Origin: Sphingobium sp.
GTDB taxonomy: Bacteria > Pseudomonadota > Alphaproteobacteria > Sphingomonadales > Sphingomonadaceae
NCBI GenBank assembly: GCA_022652485.1
Contig: JALCRK010000035.1
Span: 1-37,669 of the forward strand
Direction of reading: 5' to 3'
Length of the DNA stretch: 37,669 nt
Numbering within the stretch: position 1 is the stretch's first letter; each line of letters starts with the position of its first letter. A program made the translations under genes and the position numbers. This document shows positions 26,058 to 34,639 of the stretch, one piece after another. The notes beneath the pieces were generated by a model. The model was not told the origin of the DNA, did no database searches, and worked only from the letters and a program-made list of their open reading frames with translations.

Positions 26058-26498
26058 ATGTCGCCAGATTCTGCCACCAATATGGATGAACCGGTCGTTC
26101 CAGCCGAGGAGTGGGTTCGGCCGCGCGCTGCGGACTATCTGTGGCGTCCATGGTACGCGAAGCTCTGGTGGGCTGCGATCCCCATCTACTGGCTTCCTGC
26201 CGGATCACCTTTCGGGATCGACTTCCTCGCGGATTTCTACACCAGCAGCGTTGGTATCTACCTCAATATTGTCTTTCTTCCCGTGACGGCTCTTATCGTT
26301 CTGGGGTTTGGCTTCGCCCGGAGGTGGCGCGAGAGCGACGCTTGGAGCGAAACGTACCCAGCCGAACACGGCAGGGCGAGCGCCTTCCACCGGCGAACGC
26401 CGGGTAGTCCCCCTGCTTATATGGATCCACTCAGTCCGCTTTCGGGCTCGATGTGGATTGGTAGCCCCAAGAGCCGGGCACGGCGCCACGGACGCTAA
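26058..26498 (+). CDS. Small inner-membrane protein of unknown function, convergent with traG
   Basis: A 146-residue protein with two predicted membrane helices: LWWAAIPIYWLPAGSPFGI at about 36-54 and YLNIVFLPVTALIVLGFGFA at about 68-87. The tail is basic and Pro/Ser-rich. The N-terminal part EEWVRPRAADYLWRPWYAKL is amphipathic. I recognise no family. The frame is open upstream, but the ATG at 26058 follows AGGAAC and gives a sensible N-terminus; an ATG at 25965 is an alternative. Its stop overlaps that of traG by a few bases, tail to tail. Being next to a mating-pair operon, it could be an entry-exclusion protein, but this is only a hypothesis. Confidence 0.55.
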   Translation: MSPDSATNMDEPVVPAEEWVRPRAADYLWRPWYAKLWWAAIPIYWLPAGSPFGIDFLADFYTSSVGIYLNIVFLPVTALIVLGFGFARRWRESDAWSETYPAEHGRASAFHRRTPGSPPAYMDPLSPLSGSMWIGSPKSRARRHGR

Positions 26499-29400
26499 TC
26501 CTTGCGTGTCTTGAATGACGGGTCGCCATCGTTGCTGCCATGATCCCGATCACCGGTTAGCCTCCCGCTGCTTAGCACCGAGGACTGTTCTCCCGAAACG
26601 ATGGGAGCTGCATAGTCGAACGTGCCTCTGCCTGAATCTGCGTTTTCGAGATACCGGTTTCGAAGTCCTTGGGGTCCAAGGACCTGTCGTCCCAACTCCT
26701 CCGAGAAGGCTCTTTGCGGATTGCTTGATTTTGAAGCGGCCCGCTCCGCCGCTGCTATTGCATTGCGAACATCATAATTGACGATGTCCATCGTCGCCGA
26801 CGCGCTCGAACTCGTCACGCTGGTCTCCGTACTATTGAATCCGAGGGTGCCCCCGACGTGCCCCTGTGCCCCCCGGCCACCGCGCGAGCTGCCTTTCGTG
26901 CTATCAGATGTGCTTCGTCCCCCTGACTCTGCTGAGGCCCCGCCGCCGATGTCTAGGTCAACCGCTGTTCCCATGGCATTTTGCTTGTCCGCCGAGCGGC
27001 TCAGCGACCGCTGCCACCCTGTCTGCGCCATGACCGCCTGAACGTCGCGCTGTAGGGTATCGGCAACCTGCGGCTTCAGCCGCCACTCGCCTTTGCGGTC
27101 CATCTCGAACCCGCCCTGCAGCCAGTTGGCCATCGCGGCACGGCCTTCCTCGCCGCCGCCCATGAAGTGCTCGATCGTGTCGGGGCCGGCTTGCTTGCCC
27201 GCTTCGAACCGCGTGCTCGTGTCATTGCGCGCGGATTGCTGGAACCCTGCGCTGCTGGATACGAGCAGATCGTTCTCGGCAAAGCTGAAGCGAGCATTTC
27301 CTCCCTTGGCCAATGCGCCAAACTGACTTTCGTTGATCAGGCCCGCGCGGAGCAACTGACCAGCCTGATCCGCGGTCAGGTTCATTGCGAGATCGCCATT
27401 CTGCGCCATTGCCAACTCGCGCTTCGACATGGTGATGCCGTGGCTGCGCAGCAGCCCCTGCATCCGGCTCAGCCGCTCGTTATCGACGATCCTGGTCAGC
27501 CGCTCGTTGCCGGCGCGATCGGCGATGCCCGCAGCACCGCCCTCAGCCATATCGACCTGATTGCCGGCCGTCCGGCTCAGAGCCTGGATGAAGCTGTCGA
27601 GGTGCGCCGCCTCGCGCGTTGAGACGCCGGCCGCTGCGGCGCCTTCTGCAAACCCGAAATTATCGGACTGTCGGCGTTGCTCTCCGATCCGCGCAGCCGA
27701 CCGCGTGCCGCCGGTGCCCACCTCGCGCTGGGCGTCGAGTTTGCCCGAGCGCTCGGCGAAATCATATTCTGCCGCTTCGCGGGTCCGCCCATAGACACTT
27801 GTTCCTTCGCGACCGGCCTCGGCCGTCGCACCATCGGCGGTGCCGACCTGGGTCGCGGCATTGTAAGTTTCGAGGGCGTGAAGCACCTGCGCCTCGTTGC
27901 GTCCAGTGGCGCGGGAGAGTTGAGAGATTGCGGAACTGCGGGCTTCACCGGATAGCGCGTTGACGAAGCCGATGCGGCGCGCGGTCTCTTGTGGAGGAAG
28001 GCCGAGCATTTGCGCGGCGTCGCGCTGGCCCTGGTTGCTGCCGGTGCGCAGCGCCTGCTCGGTCGCGACGTTGCCGCGCTCGATCCCGGCGACACTTTCC
28101 CCGGCAAAGTCCCGCCGGCCTTCCATCGCGCCAACTTGAATCTGGGCCGATGTCAGGTCGTTGGCAATCATCTGCTCCTGATCATAGGCATTGGCGATCA
28201 GCTTGGCGAAGGTCGGGTCGGACTGCGCCTCGCCGATCACGCCCGACGCCTTCAACTCGGCGTCCTTCGCCGAATAGCCGCCGCGCTCGAAATGGCGCGT
28301 CGCCCCCTGCATCATCATGCCGTAAGCCCGCTGGTCGCCAAATGCCCGCCACTGGACGAGATTCTGCGAAAATGCCGCGAATGCCTTCTCGCCGGTCTCG
28401 CCCTGGCCGAAATAAGTGTTGCCGAGTGACCGAAGCGCGTCCTTCTCGGCGAACTGGTGAATTGCGCTGGTGGCGGCATTGGCCTGGACCGCGCGGGCTA
28501 CTTGCGGGTCGCCCAGGTCACGGCCGTTGAGGGCCGGCGACAGGCTGCCCATCTGCCGCGCGCCCTCGATGCCGCCGAGCGCGAACGCGGTGCCACCCGC
28601 CGCACCCGGCCGTTCGCCAAGAATACGGCCAGCCTCACCATAGGCGCGATTGGCGCCGAAGGTCGAACGCTCGCCAAAGTCGCCAAAGCTCGAAGCGGCG
28701 CCGGCGCGCGCGCGCGTGCCTGCGGCCGAGGCCTGACTCTCGAGTGCCGAGGCGTAGCCTTCGCTCGTGCCGAGCGATGCCGCGGCCGCGCTGGCCTGGC
28801 CAGTGACGCCAAGGGTGCCGCTGGTGAAGGAAGTGAAGACATTGCCGCTGAACCGAAAGACGGTGAACACGAATGCGCCGGCTAAGCCAGCGGCAGCCGT
28901 GCGGAAGCTCCCGAAGATTGCCAGTGCCTTCATTGCCGCCGACGGGGCCAGCAACCAGGCATTGGCGCCGAGCGCATTCGATCGCATCTCGGCGAGCGCA
29001 TCAGCCGCGCGGCCAAGCGTCAGCTGATAGATACCGGCATCGATGACACCCCAGAGCGCCACGAATACGAACAGGCCAAGCGCGAAGCTCGCGACACGTA
29101 GATTGATCGGCGTCAGGATGAACAGCAGCGCGACGGGTATCATGAACAGCATGATCCCGAACACCGTCGCGCGGATTGTCGGCATCCATTCATTGGCGAC
29201 CGACATCGTCGCCAAGCCGTTCGAAACGACCGCCCGGTTGGCCATCACGCGTGCGGCTGTCGCCGGGGAATCCTCGAACAGCACATCGCCCACCGTATTG
29301 CCGAGCAAGATATGGGACATCAGCGCCTGGATGGTCAGGGGACGGCCGAGCATCATCTGTCCCATTTCACCGAGCTGCTGGCGGCAACGGGCGAGTTGCT

Positions 29401-30238
29401 GGGCATTGGCCGTATCGAATCCGGTCCGCGAACAGACCTGCTGGCTATAGCTCTCGAACAGGGTCGGGTCGGACAGCCGGTCCGAGATATGCGCCCAGGC
29501 ATCGGTGCAACTCACCGTTGTCCCGCCCTTGTCGGACTCGGTATAGACCGTCGAAAAGGTCGCTGGCCCCGCCATCGCCGCGAACGCCGCAGGCAGGTCG
29601 GTGGTCGTGCGGAACAGCTTGTCGTCGTCGACGCCATAGGCAGCCGAAACACGCGCGACCGGATAGCATTGACGGACGTAATCCTTGATCGTCGCGTCCA
29701 GGAACGTGTCGGTCATCGGCCCGCGCGGCGAGACCGCGTTCAGGAACAGGTCGAAGCTGTGCCCGCCGGCGCCGAACTCGATCTTGGCATTGGGATCGAG
29801 GGTGTTGTCGTCGATCGTCTCCACCAGTGCTCGCTCGATCATGTTGGTCGCACCCGCCACCAGCACCAGCAAGGTGGGCACGCCGCCGACCGGCTGATAG
29901 GCATTACGGACCCTGTCGTAGACATGGACCGTGCCCGTGGTGGCGATCAGCCCGACGAAGATGCCGATGCCGACGAGGATCTGGAAACCGAACGCCACCA
30001 GTCCCATGCCCGAGCCGCGAACGCTGGCGAGAAGCGCACCCAGGCCGATGCCGACGGTCGCGACGATCAGCACCAGCGTCTCATAGCGCGGATCCGCGAA
30101 AATCATCGACACCAGCCGGAACGCATCGACCGTCTCGGCGAACCCGTCATAGGTGTGAAAGCTGGTATCGACCGCAAACGCGGGGGTCGCGGCGAGAAGC
30201 GCGGGCAGGAAGGCGAGGGGCTTGGCGAGGCGGCGCAT
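26495..30238 (-). CDS. traG: Conjugal transfer mating-pair stabilisation protein TraG
   Basis: A 1247-residue inner-membrane protein of F-type conjugation systems. After a signal sequence (LAKPLAFLPALLAATPAFA) comes the TraG N-terminal domain with several membrane helices (ETLVLIVATVGIGLGALLA, GLVAFGFQILVGIGIFVGL, FGIMLFMIPVALLFILTPI). The rest, from about residue 480, is a long Ala/Gly/Arg/Glu-rich soluble region in the periplasm, needed in F for mating-pair stabilisation. It is longer than F TraG (about 940), with the extra length in the soluble part. It is the last gene of the operon, 14 bases after traH. Confidence 0.92.
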   Translation of the reverse strand: MRRLAKPLAFLPALLAATPAFAVDTSFHTYDGFAETVDAFRLVSMIFADPRYETLVLIVATVGIGLGALLASVRGSGMGLVAFGFQILVGIGIFVGLIATTGTVHVYDRVRNAYQPVGGVPTLLVLVAGATNMIERALVETIDDNTLDPNAKIEFGAGGHSFDLFLNAVSPRGPMTDTFLDATIKDYVRQCYPVARVSAAYGVDDDKLFRTTTDLPAAFAAMAGPATFSTVYTESDKGGTTVSCTDAWAHISDRLSDPTLFESYSQQVCSRTGFDTANAQQLARCRQQLGEMGQMMLGRPLTIQALMSHILLGNTVGDVLFEDSPATAARVMANRAVVSNGLATMSVANEWMPTIRATVFGIMLFMIPVALLFILTPINLRVASFALGLFVFVALWGVIDAGIYQLTLGRAADALAEMRSNALGANAWLLAPSAAMKALAIFGSFRTAAAGLAGAFVFTVFRFSGNVFTSFTSGTLGVTGQASAAAASLGTSEGYASALESQASAAGTRARAGAASSFGDFGERSTFGANRAYGEAGRILGERPGAAGGTAFALGGIEGARQMGSLSPALNGRDLGDPQVARAVQANAATSAIHQFAEKDALRSLGNTYFGQGETGEKAFAAFSQNLVQWRAFGDQRAYGMMMQGATRHFERGGYSAKDAELKASGVIGEAQSDPTFAKLIANAYDQEQMIANDLTSAQIQVGAMEGRRDFAGESVAGIERGNVATEQALRTGSNQGQRDAAQMLGLPPQETARRIGFVNALSGEARSSAISQLSRATGRNEAQVLHALETYNAATQVGTADGATAEAGREGTSVYGRTREAAEYDFAERSGKLDAQREVGTGGTRSAARIGEQRRQSDNFGFAEGAAAAGVSTREAAHLDSFIQALSRTAGNQVDMAEGGAAGIADRAGNERLTRIVDNERLSRMQGLLRSHGITMSKRELAMAQNGDLAMNLTADQAGQLLRAGLINESQFGALAKGGNARFSFAENDLLVSSSAGFQQSARNDTSTRFEAGKQAGPDTIEHFMGGGEEGRAAMANWLQGGFEMDRKGEWRLKPQVADTLQRDVQAVMAQTGWQRSLSRSADKQNAMGTAVDLDIGGGASAESGGRSTSDSTKGSSRGGRGAQGHVGGTLGFNSTETSVTSSSASATMDIVNYDVRNAIAAAERAASKSSNPQRAFSEELGRQVLGPQGLRNRYLENADSGRGTFDYAAPIVSGEQSSVLSSGRLTGDRDHGSNDGDPSFKTRKD

Positions 30239-30252
30239 GGCGATCTCTTCGG

Positions 30253-31680
30253 CTATTGGTTGCGAGTGGCGGCGGCGCCGGCGGCATCGCGCGCGTCGCG
30301 GTCGCGCTGGCGGACGAGGCCGGCATAGTTGGCCGACAGGTTCGCCTGGTTGAGCGCCGCCATGTAGCTTTGGCGCATCTGCGCGCGTTGGCGCAGCACC
30401 TCGTCCCGCAGGTCGCGCAGTTGCTCGATGCCTTTGGACAGGATCCGGGTCTGGCAGATCGTGGCACTATTACCGTCCGCCGCGCCCGCGGCGCTCGTGC
30501 CGCGCTCGGCATTGCTCACCGCGAAATCAATCGTGCGCGTAAGGTCGTTGAGCATCTGATAGGCGAGGGTGAGCGCGACCAGTTCGTCTGTGTCGCCAAT
30601 GACCGAGTTCACCACGCCCTGACGCACGCCCCATTCCAGCATGCGATAGACCGGCAGCGTCCGGACATTGGCGACAAACTGCCGCTCTTCGGCTGACAGC
30701 GCAGCGCGCGTGCGAATCTTGGTAGCGATCGACTCCATTCGCTCGCGCGCCAGGATCAATGCCCCGCGCCCGGTCCCATCCTGCGCGCAATCGGCGCCGG
30801 TCGGGGGAATGTTCAGCGCTCGCTTCTGGACTCGACCTGTCAGGAAATCCTGGGGGCTCTCCGTATCCTGCGCTGGGCATTGTGGGATCGCGGTGAACAG
30901 CGGCACCTTATCCGTCGGATCCCAGCGCATATAAACGTCACCGACCCTGGCGCGCATCACGCTTGCCCAGTCGCCCGCTCCGACCCGCGTCGCGGCATGG
31001 CTCAAGAGCGAGCCGGTGCGGAAGATCTCGGTGACCTCGGCCGGGCAATTGGTCAGAGCGTCGCGCAGATCCTCGGTCGGATTGTTGTTGTTGGCCTGTA
31101 TTTTCTCGCGGGAGTTCTGGTAGCTTTTGGCGAAGCCTTGCTTGACCGATTTGTAGCCGGTCATCTCCTCGATAATACCCGACATATTGTCGTCGCCCTT
31201 GGCGATCTGAACCATGCGGTTGGCGAGGCGGCAGTCATTGACCTGGATCGAGTTCAGGAAGTTGGTCGCCGCTTCCATCTTCGAGATGATGTTCCCCATC
31301 TTCTCGTCGAGCGTCTCGAGCAGATACTGGAACGCGACCGCAGGCGCGGCCTGCAGGATGCTCTCGAGCTTCTGCACGAGATAGTCCGGGTCCAGGAACG
31401 ACATGCCGCCCAGGAACATGTCGATGCCGCCGCAGCCGGCTTTCACCTTGGGAAGCGTCAACGACATCAGATAGTCGTTATGGACATCGACCCGGCCCGA
31501 CATGCCGCCTGCGGTCACATAACCGCGCGTCTGGTCCTCGAAGCTGCCCGGACTGGTATAGGTGACATTGTCGAACCAGCTCTCGGCCCAGCTCTGTGCG
31601 CTCGCTGGCGCGGCATTCGCAGCCGTCGCAAGGATCAGGCCCGAGAGGAAAAGGCGGACGCGGGTGGGGGCTGGGAACAT
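30253..31680 (-). CDS. traH: Conjugal transfer protein TraH
   Basis: A 475-residue periplasmic or outer-membrane-associated protein for F-pilus assembly. The signal peptide ends at ANAAPASA-Q. Typical TraH sequence follows: SWAESWFDNVTYTSPGSFEDQ, GYVTAGGMSGR, a Cys-containing KAGCGGIDMFLGGMSF, and YLLETLDEKMGNIISKMEA. The C-terminal third is coiled-coil-like, rich in Gln, Arg and Leu. CAGGAG lies eight bases before the ATG. It lies between the TrbB-like and TraG genes, as in F. Confidence 0.92.
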   Translation of the reverse strand: MFPAPTRVRLFLSGLILATAANAAPASAQSWAESWFDNVTYTSPGSFEDQTRGYVTAGGMSGRVDVHNDYLMSLTLPKVKAGCGGIDMFLGGMSFLDPDYLVQKLESILQAAPAVAFQYLLETLDEKMGNIISKMEAATNFLNSIQVNDCRLANRMVQIAKGDDNMSGIIEEMTGYKSVKQGFAKSYQNSREKIQANNNNPTEDLRDALTNCPAEVTEIFRTGSLLSHAATRVGAGDWASVMRARVGDVYMRWDPTDKVPLFTAIPQCPAQDTESPQDFLTGRVQKRALNIPPTGADCAQDGTGRGALILARERMESIATKIRTRAALSAEERQFVANVRTLPVYRMLEWGVRQGVVNSVIGDTDELVALTLAYQMLNDLTRTIDFAVSNAERGTSAAGAADGNSATICQTRILSKGIEQLRDLRDEVLRQRAQMRQSYMAALNQANLSANYAGLVRQRDRDARDAAGAAATRNQ

Positions 31681-31733
31681 GGCGGGCTCCTGTTGAAATC
31701 AAGGGGAAGGAGAGGTGCTGCGCCCGCCATTGC

Positions 31734-32315
31734 TCAGCGCCTCCCTTGTGATTGTGCCGGCATGCCGACGATGCCGGTGAATTTGGACATGGCGCGCACC
31801 CCCACTGCGGGCCGCACGCCGGTCAACATCTTCGCCGCGAGATAGAGGTTGCGCGCAAGGTTGGCGCTGTGATCGGTGCCGATCGCGATCGGCACCACGC
31901 GCCCCGCGTCGGCGATCGGGCGCGCCCAGGAAACCGGATGCCCGACCCAGGGCAGACCGAGCCGCCCCGATCGGATCATCGCCTCTTGCGCGCTGATCGT
32001 CCGAACCTGCCAGCCATAACGTGCTCCAAGCGCCGTTAGCTTGGTCCAGAGATCGCCGCAGGGAACGCATCCCGGTGTGGTGGTCATCTCGATGACGAAC
32101 GCCGGCCCCTGACCGCGCAGCGTGGCGTTGAAATCGTCTGGGAAATCGCGCGTCGCCGGGACCCGCGACAACCAGGCGTGCATGCCATTGCTGTCTGCAA
32201 CCGGATGGATCGCGGCGCGCATCGCCTGCTCGCGCGTAACGGTCTGCGCGGCAGCAGCGGATCCGGTGTCTATCATCAAGCCCAGGATGCCGATCAGGGC
32301 GACGAGCCGGATCAC
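31734..32315 (-). CDS. trbB: TrbB-like thioredoxin-fold conjugal transfer protein
   Basis: A 193-residue secreted protein with a signal peptide (LVALIGILGLMIDTGSAAAA-Q). The thioredoxin-like core holds TTTPGCVPCGDLW with a CVPC active site at 83-86. It corresponds by position and fold to TrbB of F, a disulfide isomerase that folds Cys-rich transfer proteins. It starts with GTG in a GTGA overlap with the traF stop (32312-32315), so translation is probably coupled. Its likely clients are the Cys-rich TraN proteins and TraH. The name is inferred from position; sequence similarity to F TrbB cannot be checked here. Confidence 0.78.
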   Translation of the reverse strand: MIRLVALIGILGLMIDTGSAAAAQTVTREQAMRAAIHPVADSNGMHAWLSRVPATRDFPDDFNATLRGQGPAFVIEMTTTPGCVPCGDLWTKLTALGARYGWQVRTISAQEAMIRSGRLGLPWVGHPVSWARPIADAGRVVPIAIGTDHSANLARNLYLAAKMLTGVRPAVGVRAMSKFTGIVGMPAQSQGRR

Positions 32316-33208
32316 CGCTTCGGCTCCAGGCTGACATCGACGAGATCGCCGCCCAAGGCTCGCGGATCGGTCGCCGAGACCGGGCCGTTGCCGAGCGCAT
32401 CGAAGAAGCCGTCATCCTCGCCGGGGCCGGTCATGAACTGTTCGGGGCGAATATCGCCGCGCAGCAGCCGCACTGCCTGGTAGGCCATCTGCGCGAGATT
32501 GGGATAAGCCTCGACGCCACTCGCGATCACCATGCGCTGCGCGCTGCCGCGCCGGATGATCATCGTGGTCGGCGTGATTTCAACGCCGAACCGCTGCCCG
32601 ACCTCAGGTCGTTTGCCGACGTCCATCAGCGTGACCTGCCAGCCCATCTCCTCCTGGAAGCGTTGGACGATCGGCCATTGGACACGGCAATAGCCGCAGG
32701 TCGAACGCGAAAACATGACGAGCGCGAATTCATTGGCATGTGCGCGCAGATAGCCGCGGCGGATCGCATCCTTCTGCGCCGTGAGTTCCGATCGCGCGTC
32801 ACCGACCATCGGGTTCGCGGATTTCGAATTGAGCTCGGGGTGCTGGAGCATTGCGATCTGGGTCACGCCCGCAAACGCCCGCGCCTTGCGCCGCGCGAAG
32901 TCCTGCAGTCGCCAGAAGTCGGAGACCGCATCGACCGTCAGCACCGTGGCGGCATAGTCGCGCTGCTGCTCGATCAGCTTTCGGATCTTGGGCGGCGTCC
33001 AGGTCGCAAGCTCTGCCATCGGTGGGATGACGGGCTTAGCCAGTGCTTCTGGATCCTCGGCCGCGGGCGGCGGAGCCTTGGGCGCCTCGTACCACCAATA
33101 GCCTTGCTTCAGTTTCGCCGGATCGCCGGAGCTTTGCGCGAACGCGGTTGCCGGGAGCAACAGGCTGGTGGCAATCGCCGCGGCGCCGAGCATGACGCGG
33201 CGGCTCAC
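32312..33208 (-). CDS. traF: Conjugal transfer protein TraF (thioredoxin fold)
   Basis: A 298-residue periplasmic protein for pilus assembly. The GTG at 33208 overlaps the upstream stop in GTGA; an ATG 15 bases later is the alternative. The signal peptide is RRVMLGAAAIATSLLLPATAFA-Q. Typical TraF sequence follows: QGYWWYEAPK, then MAELATWTPPKIRKL, and a thioredoxin fold with FSRSTCGYCRVQWP (CGYC at 171-174), and GVEITPTTMII. F TraF itself lacks the CxxC, so this form may be redox-active. Its end overlaps the TrbB-like start. Confidence 0.9.
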   Translation of the reverse strand: MSRRVMLGAAAIATSLLLPATAFAQSSGDPAKLKQGYWWYEAPKAPPPAAEDPEALAKPVIPPMAELATWTPPKIRKLIEQQRDYAATVLTVDAVSDFWRLQDFARRKARAFAGVTQIAMLQHPELNSKSANPMVGDARSELTAQKDAIRRGYLRAHANEFALVMFSRSTCGYCRVQWPIVQRFQEEMGWQVTLMDVGKRPEVGQRFGVEITPTTMIIRRGSAQRMVIASGVEAYPNLAQMAYQAVRLLRGDIRPEQFMTGPGEDDGFFDALGNGPVSATDPRALGGDLVDVSLEPKR

Positions 33209-33810
33209 AGCAGCCGCTCCATCCGGGTTAGCCGGCTGATCGGGACCAAACCGAAATAGCGGCTGTCGAACCCACGCGGGTGGTGCGATCCGATATAGAC
33301 CATGCCGCGCGGGATCACGCCGCTCCACTGGAAATGCTCCAGCTTGAGGCCGTGAATCCCATAGGGAAGGCTGACCCCGAGCAGCACGCCATTGCAGAAA
33401 AAATGAGCGTCCCAGGATTTGGGCGCACCGACCGACGGTGTTTCGATCAGTGTCAGCCGCTCGCCCGGCATGCAAAGCGCGTGCTTGGTGACGCTGACCG
33501 GCTTGGGTCCGGCGATCGGATGGTGGAGCGTGAACATCACATAGTCGCCCTTCGCGATCGGCCCCGGCGCCTTGCGGACGGCCCAGGCGCCGATCGAGGG
33601 GCTCATCACTAGGCTGATCTGGGGCAGGACAATCGCCGCGAGCAGCGCCACGGGCAGGACGATCGCAAGCGCGCGCCACAAACGCGCAGGCCGTGCCGGC
33701 TCGCCCAGGCCCTGTGCTCCGAGCGCGACCGCAGCCTTGCCCGGCAGGCGCCGGAGCCGCGGCCACAGGCCAAGGACGGCGTTAACGAGCGCCCAAAAGA
33801 GCCTGAGCAT
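33205..33810 (-). CDS. S26-family signal peptidase (TrhF/TraF type)
   Basis: A 201-residue inner-membrane protease. One membrane helix (ALAIVLPVALLAAIVLPQI) precedes the catalytic region. The nucleophile Ser72 is in VMSPSIGAW and the general base Lys109 is in VTKHALCMPGERL, the S26 order. Related enzymes in RP4 and R27 process and cyclise pilin, so this one may mature the pilin of this system; that is inferred. The start overlaps the trbC gene by 29 bases and its end overlaps traF. Confidence 0.88.
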   Translation of the reverse strand: MLRLFWALVNAVLGLWPRLRRLPGKAAVALGAQGLGEPARPARLWRALAIVLPVALLAAIVLPQISLVMSPSIGAWAVRKAPGPIAKGDYVMFTLHHPIAGPKPVSVTKHALCMPGERLTLIETPSVGAPKSWDAHFFCNGVLLGVSLPYGIHGLKLEHFQWSGVIPRGMVYIGSHHPRGFDSRYFGLVPISRLTRMERLL

Positions 33811-34639
33811 CGCGCACCTCCTTGTCGCCGCCCAATCGGGCATATTCTTCCAACAGACCCGGGAGTGCGCTGTCGCCATAGACGACATGAGACGCTCTCG
33901 GGCTCTCATCCTCGCGCTCGCAATAGGCTTGGGTCGGATCTCCCGGGACCATGGCCAGCGCGGGTACGCGGGCGACCCCGTGTTGCCGAAACACGATCGG
34001 GTCGACGATGAGCTGGATGTTGCGCATCGCGCAGGACGGCCCCTCGCACCCTGGATCGATCCGGAGAATCTCGGCCGACAGCTTCGCCATCGGCCCAACC
34101 TTGTGCAGACCACCCGGCATGCCGCGAAAGGCGAGGACGCCATGCACCCGTTCGAGTTGCGCGGCGTAGGTTCGCAGGATCGGGACGGGTATCGACGACG
34201 AGACGAACAGCACCGGCACCCACGCTTTGATCGTGGGGGAGGGCGCTGTCTTGGCCACCGCCTCCATCTCGCCGGGCTCGAGTCCGAGCGCTTGCCGCAG
34301 TCGCTTTGCCTGCGCCTCGCGTTCGGCGGCCATCCGCGCTTCGCCGGCAGCGAGGGCGGCGCGGGCGCGTGCGTCGATCGCGGGCGTAGGAAGCCGACTG
34401 CGGAGGCCCTCGAAGGCGCGCCGACGCTCTGCCTCGCTGGGGCCAGGGGGCAGCTTGGGGTCCGGCACATCAGCGCGCCCCTCCCTGGCGCGTGTGACAG
34501 CGCCTTTCACCCGTTCCATCGCCGCGTCGCCCTGGTCCTGGATGCGCTCGCGCGCCGAATCCTGGGCGAGCGCCACGGTTGCGATTGCAAACCCGGCCAG
34601 GGCGAGGGCGCTACTCGCCGACCGCCTTGAGATACGCAT
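33782..34639 (-). CDS. trbC: F-type conjugal transfer protein TrbC
   Basis: A 285-residue periplasmic protein for F-pilus assembly. Signal peptide RSASSALALAGFAIATVALA-Q. A charged helical region rich in Arg and Ala (about 85-125) leads to the TrbC domain: VLFVSSSIPVPILRTYAAQL, GMPGGLHKVGPM, IDPGCEGPSCAMRN, and VARVPALAMVPGDPTQAYC. These are characteristic of F-type TrbC. It overlaps the TraN C-terminal gene by 29 bases upstream and the S26 peptidase gene by 29 downstream. Confidence 0.9.
   Translation of the reverse strand: MRISRRSASSALALAGFAIATVALAQDSARERIQDQGDAAMERVKGAVTRAREGRADVPDPKLPPGPSEAERRRAFEGLRSRLPTPAIDARARAALAAGEARMAAEREAQAKRLRQALGLEPGEMEAVAKTAPSPTIKAWVPVLFVSSSIPVPILRTYAAQLERVHGVLAFRGMPGGLHKVGPMAKLSAEILRIDPGCEGPSCAMRNIQLIVDPIVFRQHGVARVPALAMVPGDPTQAYCEREDESPRASHVVYGDSALPGLLEEYARLGGDKEVRDAQALLGAR

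Noticed and set aside
29312..30328. 338-codon frame antisense to traG, and 351-codon frame antisense to traN (34815-35870)
   Set aside because: Both are opposite recognised transfer genes and are rich in Arg, Asp and His, as shadows are here.
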